DNA of 57,430 nucleotides, from assembly GCA_964490145.1 (NCBI GenBank), contig CAZBBS010000007.1:1-57430 (forward strand), read 5' to 3'. A program made the position numbers and the translations under genes. This document shows, in pieces, positions 24,817-33,782 of the stretch. Each line of letters begins with the position of its first letter. Positions within the stretch are counted from its first letter, which is position 1. Below the pieces are notes generated by a model that was not told the origin of the DNA, did not search any database, and was given only the letters and a program-made list of their open reading frames with translations. This DNA comes from Eutrophocola sp964490145 (GTDB lineage: Bacteria > Pseudomonadota > Gammaproteobacteria > Pseudomonadales > Pseudohongiellaceae).

Positions 24817-27072
24817 TTATTTGTCGTTGACTTCCACCCGATCCACTTTCTGGAAGCCCCGTGGCAGTTTGTTGCCACGTCGTCCACGCTCGCCGCGATA
24901 GTGCTCCAGGTCAGTCAGTGACAAATGCATAGGTCGTTTGCCGGAATGAATGGTAAGTATCTGCCCTTCCCTGAGCACGGCAATAGCCACCACGTATTCA
25001 ATCCGCTCCGCCACACGGGACGAAGGTATATTGATAATCTTGTTACCCTTGCCTTTGGGAAGTTCCGGCAGTTCCGAGAGTTTGAACATCAGCATCCTGC
25101 CTTCGTTACTGATACTGACGACTTCACAGTTGTCGATATCGTTCACGGTGACAGGCGGCAGTACCTTGCTGCCTTTGGGCAGCGACAGCAAGGCTTTACC
25201 AGCCTTGTTCTTGCTCACCAGGTTTTCAAGTTTCGTGATATAGCCATAGCCTGCATCCGATGCGATCAGGCATTTTTCAGAAGGCTCGCCTATCAGCAGT
25301 CCCTGGAAAGTGGCACCTGAAGGAGGTTTGATCCTGCCGGTCAGTGGTTCACCCATGCCTCGCGCTGATGGCAGCGAGTGGGCAACCAGTGAATAGGAAC
25401 GGCCCGTGGAGTCCAGGAACAATGCGTTCTGGTTGCTCTTGCCCCGGGCTGAAAACTTCAGTTTGTCGCCGGATTTATACGCCAGGGTTGATGCATCCAC
25501 CTCATGGCCCTTCGCAGCCCTGACCCAGCCGCCTTCTGACAGGACGATGGTGACCGGCTCGGTGGAAATCAGTTCTTCTTCACGGAAAGCCTGGGCTTCC
25601 TCCCTGACCACCAGCTCGGAACGGCGATCATCGCCGTAATTATCCGAATCCTCTTTCAGTTCATTCTTGATCAGGGTTTTCAGGCGGGCCTTGGAACCCA
25701 GGATTTTTTCAATTTCGGCTTTTTCAGCAGCCAGGTCCTTCTGTTCACCCTTGATTTTCATCTCTTCGAGCTTGGCAAGGTTGCGCAGTTTCAACTCGAG
25801 GATGGCTTCAGCCTGACGATCACTCAGTTTGAAGCGCTTCATCAACTCTGCCTTGGGATTGTCCTCATAGCGGATAATGGCAATGACTTCATCAATATTC
25901 AGGAAAGCTATCAGCAAGGCATCCAGAATATGCAGGCGATCCGTGATTTTACCCAGGCGGTGCTGAAGGCGGCGGGTAACGGTGTTGGTGCGGAACTCCA
26001 GCCACTCGCCCAGCAGGGCTACCAGTCCCTTGACCTGTGGCCTGCCGTTGATGCCGATCATGTTGAAGTTCACCCGGTAGCTTTTTTCCAGGTCGGTGGT
26101 GGAGAACAGATGTGCCATGACAGCATCGACATCGATCCGGTTGGACTTGGGCACAATCACGATCCGTGTCGGATTTTCATGATCCGACTCATCCCGCAGA
26201 TCAACAATCATCGGCAGTTTTTTCTTCTGCATCTGACTGGCAATCTGCTCAAGCACCTTGGTGCCCGAAACCTGGTAGGGCAAGGCAGTGATAACAATAT
26301 CGCCGCTTTCCTTCACATAGACAGCGCGGCTCCTGATCATGCCCCGTCCGGTTTCATACATCTCCCGGATTTCCGCAACCGGTGTAATGATTTCAGCATA
26401 AGTCGGGAAATCGGGCCCTTGCACAAACTTCATCAAATCGTCAGTGGTCGATTTGGGATTATCCAGAAGATGGATACAGGCCTGGGTCACTTCCCGCAGA
26501 TTATGCGGTGGTATATCCGTCGCCATCCCCACGGCAATACCACTGCCGCCATTAAGCATCACATTGGGCAAGCGGGCGGGCAGTATTTCAGGCTCCTCCA
26601 GCTCACCGTCGAAGTTAAGCTTCCAGTCGACGGTGTCCTGGCCAAGTTCCGCCAGCAGCACATCCGCATACGCCCGCATTTTTGATTCGGTGTAACGCAT
26701 GGCAGCAAAGGACTTGGGATCATCCGGCGAACCCCAGTTACCCTGGCCATCAATGATCGGATAGCGATAGGAGAACGGCTGCGCCATCAATACCATGGCT
26801 TCATAGCAGGCAGAATCACCATGAGGGTGGTACTTGCCGATGACATCACCAATGGTACGGGCAGATTTTTTATACTTGGCGGAGGCTTTCAGGCCCAGTT
26901 CGGACATCGCATATACGATGCGTCGCTGCACCGGTTTCAACCCGTCACCGATATGGGGCAGCGCCCTGTCATTGATGACGTACATGGAGTAATTCAGATA
27001 TGACTGTTCCACAAACCGACGTAAAGCGATCTGTTCGTTGCCTTCTTCGTTCAATGTAATTTGATCTGTCAT
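24817..27072 (-). CDS. parC: DNA topoisomerase IV subunit A
   Basis: The 751-residue breakage-reunion subunit that decatenates daughter chromosomes. The catalytic tyrosine is in the AAMRYTES segment (near residue 125) and the quinolone-region motif is GKYHPHGDSACYEAMV. A C-terminal beta-pinwheel region follows the coiled coil (IKGEQKDLAAEKAEIEKILG). Length matches ParC rather than GyrA. It is 84 bases downstream of parE, with which it forms the A2B2 enzyme. Confidence 0.97.
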   Translation of the reverse strand: MTDQITLNEEGNEQIALRRFVEQSYLNYSMYVINDRALPHIGDGLKPVQRRIVYAMSELGLKASAKYKKSARTIGDVIGKYHPHGDSACYEAMVLMAQPFSYRYPIIDGQGNWGSPDDPKSFAAMRYTESKMRAYADVLLAELGQDTVDWKLNFDGELEEPEILPARLPNVMLNGGSGIAVGMATDIPPHNLREVTQACIHLLDNPKSTTDDLMKFVQGPDFPTYAEIITPVAEIREMYETGRGMIRSRAVYVKESGDIVITALPYQVSGTKVLEQIASQMQKKKLPMIVDLRDESDHENPTRIVIVPKSNRIDVDAVMAHLFSTTDLEKSYRVNFNMIGINGRPQVKGLVALLGEWLEFRTNTVTRRLQHRLGKITDRLHILDALLIAFLNIDEVIAIIRYEDNPKAELMKRFKLSDRQAEAILELKLRNLAKLEEMKIKGEQKDLAAEKAEIEKILGSKARLKTLIKNELKEDSDNYGDDRRSELVVREEAQAFREEELISTEPVTIVLSEGGWVRAAKGHEVDASTLAYKSGDKLKFSARGKSNQNALFLDSTGRSYSLVAHSLPSARGMGEPLTGRIKPPSGATFQGLLIGEPSEKCLIASDAGYGYITKLENLVSKNKAGKALLSLPKGSKVLPPVTVNDIDNCEVVSISNEGRMLMFKLSELPELPKGKGNKIINIPSSRVAERIEYVVAIAVLREGQILTIHSGKRPMHLSLTDLEHYRGERGRRGNKLPRGFQKVDRVEVNDK

Positions 27073-27156
27073 GCTTGATCCGAGTGACTAAGATGTTCAG
27101 TGTTCAACAGGAACCGGGTAACAGTCCGCCAGTTCCCTGATGCTTATTCCTGCTTC

Positions 27157-29055
27157 CTACAATTCAGCCAGGTTGCCGTATTTTTCCAACCAGATTTTTC
27201 TGTCGCCGCTGCGCTTCTTGGCCAGCAGCATATCCATGAGTTCCTGGGTCTTTTTGGCCTGATCAACCGTCAGCTGGACCAGGCGGCGGGTATCCTTGTT
27301 CATGGTGGTTTCCCGCAATTGCATGGGGTTCATCTCACCCAGCCCCTTGAAACGCTGGACGTTCGGTTTGCCTTTTTTATTTTCAGCGGCTATTCGATCC
27401 AGGACACCGTTTTTCTCGGACTCATCCAGGGCATAAAACACTTCCTTGCCCACATCGATTCGATACAACGGCGGCATGGCCACAAAGATATGGCCCGCTT
27501 CAACCAGTGCGGGGAAATGCTTCATGAACAGGGCGGTTAACAGAGTGGCAATATGCAGGCCGTCTGAATCGGCATCCGCCAGGATGCAGATTTTGCCATA
27601 GCGCAAGGTCTTCAGATCAGTGGAACCGGGATCAACACCGATGGCTATGGAAATATCGTGTACCTCCTGCGACGCAAGAATCTCACCGGAATCCACTTCC
27701 CAGGTATTCAGAATCTTGCCGCGCAAGGGCATTACCGCCTGCGTTTCCCTGTCTCTGGCCTGCTTGGCAGAACCTCCGGCGGAATCCCCTTCCACCAGAA
27801 ACAGTTCGCCAGCCTCCACATCCTGAGTCGTACAGTCGGCCAGCTTACCGGGCAGGGCCGGACCCGCAGTGATTTTCTTGCGGGCCACTTTCTTGCCCTC
27901 TCGCATACGGCTCTGGGCATTGTTGATACACATTTCGGCAATCTGAACACCTTCATCCGTGTGCTGGTTCAGCCACAGACTGAAGGCATCCTTGACCACA
28001 CCGCCGACAAACACGGCACTTTCACGAGACGAGAGCTTTTCCTTGGTCTGGCCGGCAAACTGCGGGTCGATCATCTTGGTCGACAGAATGTAAGCGCAGC
28101 GATCCCAGATATCTTCAGAACTCAGTTTCACACCGCGCGGCAACAGATTGCGGAATTCACAGAATTCCCGGATGGCTTCCAGCATGCCGGTACGAAAACC
28201 ATTGACGTGGGTGCCGCCCAACATGGTCGGGATCAGATTGACGTAACTTTCTGTCAGTAATTCGCCTCCTTCCGGCAACCACAGCACCGCCCAGTCCACG
28301 GCCTCATCATTACCCTGGCTGGATCCCACAAACGGATCCTTGGGGATGCTTTCATACCCTTCGGTGGACTGGATCAGGTAATCAGCCAGACCATCCTCAA
28401 AACACCATTCCTCACTCTGCGCCTTGTCTTCCTTGACAGTTTTGTCAATGAAGATCATATGCAGGCCGGGACACAGCACGGCTTTGGCTCTGAGGACATG
28501 TATCAGGCGGGAAATGGAAATATTGGGGGAATCAAAATACTTGGGGTCAGGGGTGAACCTGACTGTCGTGCCGGTGTTGCGCTGACCGACTTTATCGATG
28601 ACCTTGAGGTTGCTTTTCTTGTCACCGTTGGCAAAGGCCATGTGGTGAAGCTTGCCATCGCGTTTGACTTCCACTTCCAGGCTGCTGGACAGGGCATTTA
28701 CCACAGAGACGCCAACGCCATGCAAACCACCAGAGAATTTGTAGTTATCGCTGTTGAACTTGCCGCCAGCATGCAGTCGGGTCAGGATCAGTTCAACTCC
28801 CGGGACCTTTTCCTCAGGGTGTATGTCCACCGGCATACCCCGGCCATCGTCACTGACCTCGACACTGCCATCCTTTAAGAGGGTGACCGTAATGGTACGG
28901 GCATGACCAGCCAGCGCCTCGTCGACACTATTGTCCACGACTTCCTGAACCAGGTGGTTCGGGCGGGTCGTGTCGGTATACATCCCTGGTCTGCGCCTGA
29001 CCGGATCAAGTCCGGTCAATACTTCAATGGACCCTGAAGTGTATTCTTTACTCAT
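27157..29055 (-). CDS. parE: DNA topoisomerase IV subunit B
   Basis: The 632-residue ATPase subunit of topoisomerase IV. The GHKL ATP site is shown by QEVVDNSVDEALAG and DDGRGMPV, the TOPRIM domain by LVEGDSAGGSA and DADSDGLHI. Length and the LTGLDPVRRRPGMYT start are of ParE type rather than GyrB. It follows yqiA by 35 bases. Confidence 0.97.
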   Translation of the reverse strand: MSKEYTSGSIEVLTGLDPVRRRPGMYTDTTRPNHLVQEVVDNSVDEALAGHARTITVTLLKDGSVEVSDDGRGMPVDIHPEEKVPGVELILTRLHAGGKFNSDNYKFSGGLHGVGVSVVNALSSSLEVEVKRDGKLHHMAFANGDKKSNLKVIDKVGQRNTGTTVRFTPDPKYFDSPNISISRLIHVLRAKAVLCPGLHMIFIDKTVKEDKAQSEEWCFEDGLADYLIQSTEGYESIPKDPFVGSSQGNDEAVDWAVLWLPEGGELLTESYVNLIPTMLGGTHVNGFRTGMLEAIREFCEFRNLLPRGVKLSSEDIWDRCAYILSTKMIDPQFAGQTKEKLSSRESAVFVGGVVKDAFSLWLNQHTDEGVQIAEMCINNAQSRMREGKKVARKKITAGPALPGKLADCTTQDVEAGELFLVEGDSAGGSAKQARDRETQAVMPLRGKILNTWEVDSGEILASQEVHDISIAIGVDPGSTDLKTLRYGKICILADADSDGLHIATLLTALFMKHFPALVEAGHIFVAMPPLYRIDVGKEVFYALDESEKNGVLDRIAAENKKGKPNVQRFKGLGEMNPMQLRETTMNKDTRRLVQLTVDQAKKTQELMDMLLAKKRSGDRKIWLEKYGNLAEL

Positions 29056-29090
29056 AGATGCTACTCACAACAAAAATTCTGTTCTTGCAC

Positions 29091-29738
29091 TCAGTGCATA
29101 TCCTGCTGAGGCACAAAACGTCGGATCTCTTCAAGCATATCCTGCGCCAGCACCCCCTCGTCAGCAAATGCCAGGATGGCCGGAACCACCCTTGAGAAAT
29201 TCTCGAACCGGTGACTACCGCCATCCTGAACAACCTGCACCGAACCGCGATACCTTTCTACAGCAAGACGGTAATCCAGTACCTCATCCCTGGTCTGCAA
29301 CAGCACCAGGAAATTTTCCGGCAAGACAGGTGATTCCACATCCAGGGTGTCGAGAAATTCGGCAAATTCCCGGGTAAATTCATATTCCTCACCGGTATAC
29401 AGGTTTTTCTGCATTCCGATAAAGCCATCCCCCAAATGCTTCACTGGCGATACCGCCGGGTTCACCAGTGCCGCGCGGCAGCCGTGTTTATCAGCCAGGT
29501 AGGTAGCGTAGTAACCCCCAAGCGAACTGCCAACCAGTAAATGCACACCGGCCCTGGCGTCTTTCACCAGATTTTCCAGAGCTTCAATCGCCATGCGCGG
29601 ATCATGAGGCAGCTCCGGCACTTCCAGGGAAATGTCGGCACGCTGCTGACTCGCAGCGATAAATTGTTGGGCTTTTGCAGAGGCAGGTGAGCTGTTAAAT
29701 CCGTGTATGTAAATGATAAGCGGCAGGCTCGAATTCAT
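29091..29738 (-). CDS. yqiA: YqiA-type alpha/beta-hydrolase (esterase)
   Basis: 215 residues with the YqiA opening IIYIHGFNSSPASAKA, the nucleophile elbow GSSLGGYYA (Ser), the LVNPAV segment, and a late DGGSHRFENF with the His. E. coli YqiA hydrolyses short acyl esters; its physiological substrate is unknown. ATG 29738 gives the canonical N-terminus. Position between cpdA and parE is the same as in E. coli. Confidence 0.92.
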   Translation of the reverse strand: MNSSLPLIIYIHGFNSSPASAKAQQFIAASQQRADISLEVPELPHDPRMAIEALENLVKDARAGVHLLVGSSLGGYYATYLADKHGCRAALVNPAVSPVKHLGDGFIGMQKNLYTGEEYEFTREFAEFLDTLDVESPVLPENFLVLLQTRDEVLDYRLAVERYRGSVQVVQDGGSHRFENFSRVVPAILAFADEGVLAQDMLEEIRRFVPQQDMH

Positions 29739-29864
29739 GGCCGGATTATACGACGGAACAGTCGCCCGGGTGTAAGCCAAAAATTAAAAAACAGGGATTT
29801 TTTCCTGTTATCTCGCCCCGTTTTTCTCCCTGTACTACGACAGGCACCCGGGCAGGTTTGCAGA

Positions 29865-30680
29865 TCAATAACCCGTATTGGAGAAGTCGATGTTGTAGGA
29901 TTTCTCATCCACGCGCTCGACACCGCTGGTGATCTCTCCGTCAGCGCCAAGTTCTATCCAGCGATAGCCGGGATTCTTGTTATCGATGGTGAAATGATCA
30001 TTTGTGGGGTGGAACTGTATGCACGTGGATGGCGACGCCATGATTTTCATGTCTCCACGCTGAGCATCCAGGGCCTGGTGGATATGCCCGTAGAGTACTC
30101 CCCGAACAAGACTATACCTGTCCAGAATCGCAAAAAATTCGTCACTGTTTTTGAGACTGTGCTGTTGCAGCCAGGCAGCACTCACGGGCAGACAATTATG
30201 ATGGAGGCAAACCAGGGCATAATGGCTGTTACGCTCACAGTCGGCCAATTCCATTTCCAGGTCATCAAGCTCTTTGGGGGCCAGCCTGCCATAAACCTCG
30301 CCCTCAACACTGGAATCAAGCATGATCACCCGCCAGTTCTCCAGCTGGATTGAACGCTTCAGGAATTCTGTGCCTGGCGGCAGAATCTGCTGCATCTGGC
30401 TGCGGGTGTCATGGTTCCCCGGTATCCACAATTGCGGAGCATCAAACACAGAGACAGCCTCAAGAAAATGCCTGTAGGCCTCCATGCTGGAATCCTGGGT
30501 AAGATCACCGGTGCACAGCAGGCAATCGATCTCACTCTGCTGCTTCCGGATGAGCTGAATTACATCTTTCAGGGTTTCAAAGGTGTTGAGACCATCAAAG
30601 ATTACACCCTTGTCAGCAAACAGATGAGCATCTGTAATCTGCACCAGACGAATATTCTTGTTTTGGCGAGCGTCAGCCAA
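29865..30680 (-). CDS. cpdA: 3',5'-cyclic-AMP phosphodiesterase CpdA
   Basis: A calcineurin-like metallophosphoesterase of 271 residues: DAHLF (first metal site), CTGDLTQD, GNHD (IPGNHDTR), HHNC and GHIHQ are all present. It lowers cAMP in enterics. The start is TTG 30680, the only start codon that leaves the first beta strand (IRLVQITDAHLF) intact, with AAGAGAG 8 bases upstream. Confidence 0.93.
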   Translation of the reverse strand: MADARQNKNIRLVQITDAHLFADKGVIFDGLNTFETLKDVIQLIRKQQSEIDCLLCTGDLTQDSSMEAYRHFLEAVSVFDAPQLWIPGNHDTRSQMQQILPPGTEFLKRSIQLENWRVIMLDSSVEGEVYGRLAPKELDDLEMELADCERNSHYALVCLHHNCLPVSAAWLQQHSLKNSDEFFAILDRYSLVRGVLYGHIHQALDAQRGDMKIMASPSTCIQFHPTNDHFTIDNKNPGYRWIELGADGEITSGVERVDEKSYNIDFSNTGY

Positions 30681-30738
30681 TGTTATTGCTCTCTTTTTAC
30701 TTCTTTATTTCCCTGGCTCTTGCAAACCTTCACCTCAT

Positions 30739-31236
30739 CTAGAGGCAGGTCAGTTTACCCAGTTGCAACTCTTCGGGATTCCCCAATCCCTCATTAATGC
30801 ACAGGTTCAGCCATTCGGCCAGAAACAGATTGAGCTGTTCCTTTTCATCACGCTGATACATGAACTGGTTTGGTACTGAATATATGGCCTTGAAATATTT
30901 GTGATTCTGGAAACTGACTACTTCCGCAGTCTTGGCATCATGATAAACCCTGACTACCATTTCGGGAGCATTGTAATAAAAAGATTCTTTCTGGACGTCT
31001 GAGGAGGCAACCAGTTGCCTGATGACGATTGTGCTGGTGTATTTGAAGTCTTCCAGAACTTCCAGGCAAACCGTTAACTGCTCGGGGCTATCCGTATTTC
31101 CCAACTGTGGCAGGTTGATCAGGCGCCTGGGGTTTTGAACCCGGGCCTTGCCAAGCAATTTAAGCAGACGAATATAGTTGGCATCACAGACGGCCATCTG
31201 CTCGCTCAAATCTATAGTGTAGGCTTTTATCTTCAT
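30739..31236 (-). CDS. yqiB: YqiB family protein (DUF1249)
   Basis: 165 residues with the DUF1249 features CDANYIRLLKLLG and RVYHDAKTAEVVSFQ. Function is unknown in any organism I can name; the gene is consistently found between nudF and cpdA, as here. ATG 31236 has no strong ribosome site. Confidence 0.9.
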   Translation of the reverse strand: MKIKAYTIDLSEQMAVCDANYIRLLKLLGKARVQNPRRLINLPQLGNTDSPEQLTVCLEVLEDFKYTSTIVIRQLVASSDVQKESFYYNAPEMVVRVYHDAKTAEVVSFQNHKYFKAIYSVPNQFMYQRDEKEQLNLFLAEWLNLCINEGLGNPEELQLGKLTCL

Positions 31237-31320
31237 AATCTGCCAAACGATGGGAGTACGCTTGTTTGCCTTATTGTATGTTACGACAGCAATAACAGAA
31301 ACTTCTCATTCACCTGTCAC

Positions 31321-31986
31321 TTACAACCCTGAACTGCTTCCGGGGTTTTCAATGTTTCCCTGTAATACGGCCTTGACGTTATCCAGATTCAGGCTTAACC
31401 ATTGCAGGGCAATAATGCTCATGGCATTGTCAATCAGGCCATCCCTGATCGCCTGTTCAGCGTCCTGCCGGTCCAGGAGCACCGTTCTTATATCTTCATG
31501 TTCGCTATCGAGGCCATAAATCCCTGGGGCTTTTCTTCCATCTATACGGGCGCAGAATATCTGCATGCTTTCATTACTGCTGCCAGGGCTCAGGTAATAT
31601 CGGCTTACCGGGATAAGGTTCTCGATCCGGGCACCGGCCTCTTCCAGTGCTTCGCGAATAGCTACCTGCTCCGGTGTCTCATCACTGTCTATCAGACCGG
31701 CAACAAGCTCCAGTTTCCAGGGGCTTTCAGCATCTTCCAGACAGCCTACCCTGAACTGCTCAACCATTAGCACCTTATCCAAATCAGGGTCATATAACAA
31801 GACGCCCACGCCCGGATGCCGGCGTATCACTTCCCTGACAACAGGCGCACTCCAACCACCTTCATAGAGGCGATGCTTCAGGGTCAGTTTATCCAGGATA
31901 AGAAACCCGGCATAACAGGCTTTGGTCTCCATAATGGAGACATCCTGACGACTGAATACTGTCTTTATCGCGTCATTGGCCGGCAT
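31321..31986 (-). CDS. nudF: ADP-ribose pyrophosphatase
   Basis: Nudix hydrolase of 221 residues that splits ADP-ribose to AMP and ribose-5-phosphate. The Nudix box is complete: G-x5-E-x7-REALEEAGA, beginning at GLIDSDE. It is the first gene of the minus-strand series nudF-yqiB-cpdA-yqiA-parE-parC and is divergent from tolC, as in E. coli. Confidence 0.95.
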   Translation of the reverse strand: MPANDAIKTVFSRQDVSIMETKACYAGFLILDKLTLKHRLYEGGWSAPVVREVIRRHPGVGVLLYDPDLDKVLMVEQFRVGCLEDAESPWKLELVAGLIDSDETPEQVAIREALEEAGARIENLIPVSRYYLSPGSSNESMQIFCARIDGRKAPGIYGLDSEHEDIRTVLLDRQDAEQAIRDGLIDNAMSIIALQWLSLNLDNVKAVLQGNIENPGSSSGL

Positions 31987-32270
31987 GGGTATTGTGAAAA
32001 TCCTTCAATATAACTGTGCTTCTGGATGGTGCCGGATCAGAAGCCATCAACATCTCGACAGATGTGTAGTCATGTTGTCATATCATGACCTGCACTGAAA
32101 ACTGAATAATCGCTGTATAAGCGGCATTTCACCAAATTCAGGACTTTATCCTGCCGTGAAAATCTATACACTGCACAGCCTGACAAGACGTTTGGAAAAC
32201 GGATTGCGTGTTCGCCAACGGCAAGTTTTGGCCCAGGGACGTCCCTTGACACATTGCAGAAAAAAACACA

Positions 32271-32290
32271 GACTGACTGACCAGTCAGTC
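32271..32290. promoter_or_regulatory. Palindromic operator, TetR-family type
   Basis: A perfect 9-2-9 inverted repeat, GACTGACTG-AC-CAGTCAGTC. The overlapping TGACTGACTGxxCAGTCA motif resembles operators of TetR-type repressors of efflux systems (established pattern, from memory). It covers the expected -35 position for the TACAAT box at 32301-32306, so a bound protein would block tolC transcription. No TetR gene is in the window. Confidence 0.7.
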
Positions 32291-32306
32291 AATTTTCGGC
32301 TACAAT
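32277..32306 (+). promoter_or_regulatory. Probable tolC promoter
   Basis: -10 TACAAT at 32301-32306 and a weak -35 CTGACC at 32277-32282 with an 18-base spacer. The -35 lies inside the palindrome, so transcription is probably repressor-controlled. Confidence 0.5.
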
Positions 32307-32411
32307 AGCCCGCTTCGTTTGACGGCCCGATTCAACAAGCTCATCCGCCAACGCTTTTACCCCGTATTTTTGGACAACGGGATTTCGAACCAGATACTTC
32401 GGAGACTTACC

Positions 32412-33773
32412 ATGGGAATTGCTTGCAAGCGTAAAACTGCATTGAAAACCAGCCTGTCCCTGACGGCTGCCGTGCTATTGCTGCCTTTAACTGTCGCCAG
32501 GGCCGATGACCTGTCCCAGATTTTTGATCTTGCCGCCAACAATGACCCGGAAATCCGCCAGGCCCGGGCCAGCTACAATGCCTCTCACACCACCATAGCC
32601 CAGGGACGCTCGTTCCTGTTGCCCAGGATCACGGTGAATGGCAGCACCTCCCGGGATACTTCGGGCCCGGCTGTACCCACCGCGTTTGGCGCTGCCCACA
32701 GCTTTTCCAACGGCTTCAACTCCAAGGGCTACAACCTGAATGTCAACCAGGCCCTGCTCAATTTTGAAGCCTGGTATGCCTTCCAGTCTGCCAAAAACAG
32801 TGATCTGCAGGCCTCTGCCAATCTCGCCCGTGCAGAACAGCAACTGATCCTGAAGGTGGCAACAGCCTATTTCGATGTCCTGCGCTCACAGGACAACCTG
32901 GCCTCTTTCCGCGCCGAGGAAGATGCCGCTGAGCAGGTACTGGAGCAGACCCGCGAACGCTTCGAAGTGGGCCTGATTCCGATTACCGATGTCTATGACA
33001 GCCAGGCCAACTACGACCTGGCCCGGGTGAACAGACTGGTGGAAGAGAACAATCTGAGCCAGCGCTTTGAAGCACTCGAAGCCATTACTGGCCGCTCCCA
33101 TAATATGCTCGAGTCCCTGAGTGAGGAGTTCCCCATTGACTCCCTGAGCCCCCAGACTCTGGAAGCATGGGTAGGTATCGCCATGGACAGCAATCTGTCC
33201 ATCAAGGCTGCCGAGTACGACTTTGAAGCCAAGAAGGATGATGCCAAATCTGCCAGGGCTGCCATGTTTCCAACGCTGGAAATCAATGCCGGCTACGCCT
33301 GGAACCAGTCCGCCAACCCCTTCAGTTTCTTCCCGGGTGTGGCATCCGAGCGTTCAAACATTACCCTGAACTTTTCCTATCCCATTTTTGCCGGTGGCCT
33401 GAACAGTGCCCGCAAGCGTCAGGCGTATTACACACGCGACGCCAGTGAAGAAGCATTGATGAAAACCCGCCGCGACATTACCCAGAGCACCCGCAACAGC
33501 TATCGCAGTGTTGAAACCGATGTGCTGGCGGTGCAGGCCCGGGCCCAGGCTATTATTTCTGCGGAAAGCGCCCTTGAAGCTACTGAAGTGGGGGCAGAAG
33601 TGGGCACCCGTAACGTGGTTGACGTGGTGCTGGCCCAACGCACCCTGTTCCAGGCCCGTCGTGATTACGCCAACGCCCGATACAACTACATCATCAACAC
33701 GCTTAACCTGAAACAGTCAGCAGGCGTACTTAGCCCCCAGGACATCATCGACCTGAACAACTGGCTGCAGTAA
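32412..33773 (+). CDS. tolC: Outer-membrane efflux channel protein TolC
   Basis: 453 residues: a signal peptide ending LPLTVARA, then two repeats of the outer-membrane efflux protein domain (coiled helices with QARASYNAS and NLNVNQALLNFEAWYAF in the first, and YPIFAGGLNSARKRQA in the second). It forms the trimeric exit duct for tripartite pumps and type I secretion. ATG 32412 has GGAGA 6 bases upstream; the frame is open 93 bases further but those residues precede the signal peptide. Confidence 0.95.
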   Translation: MGIACKRKTALKTSLSLTAAVLLLPLTVARADDLSQIFDLAANNDPEIRQARASYNASHTTIAQGRSFLLPRITVNGSTSRDTSGPAVPTAFGAAHSFSNGFNSKGYNLNVNQALLNFEAWYAFQSAKNSDLQASANLARAEQQLILKVATAYFDVLRSQDNLASFRAEEDAAEQVLEQTRERFEVGLIPITDVYDSQANYDLARVNRLVEENNLSQRFEALEAITGRSHNMLESLSEEFPIDSLSPQTLEAWVGIAMDSNLSIKAAEYDFEAKKDDAKSARAAMFPTLEINAGYAWNQSANPFSFFPGVASERSNITLNFSYPIFAGGLNSARKRQAYYTRDASEEALMKTRRDITQSTRNSYRSVETDVLAVQARAQAIISAESALEATEVGAEVGTRNVVDVVLAQRTLFQARRDYANARYNYIINTLNLKQSAGVLSPQDIIDLNNWLQ

Positions 33774-33782
33774 ACGTGGCCG

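Larger units (their letters stand above)
31987..32411. other. Divergent intergenic region nudF/tolC
   Basis: 425 bases without a supported gene. It holds a GTCATG/CATGAC inverted repeat (32071-32076 and 32086-32091, 9-base spacer) on the nudF side, a TTGACA at 32246-32251 without a matching -10, the TetR-like palindrome at 32271-32290, a TACAAT box at 32301-32306, and about 105 bases of tolC leader. Confidence 0.7.

Noticed and set aside
25930..26685. 251-codon open frame on the plus strand inside parC
   Set aside because: Shadow of parC codon bias; no ribosome site and no recognisable domain.
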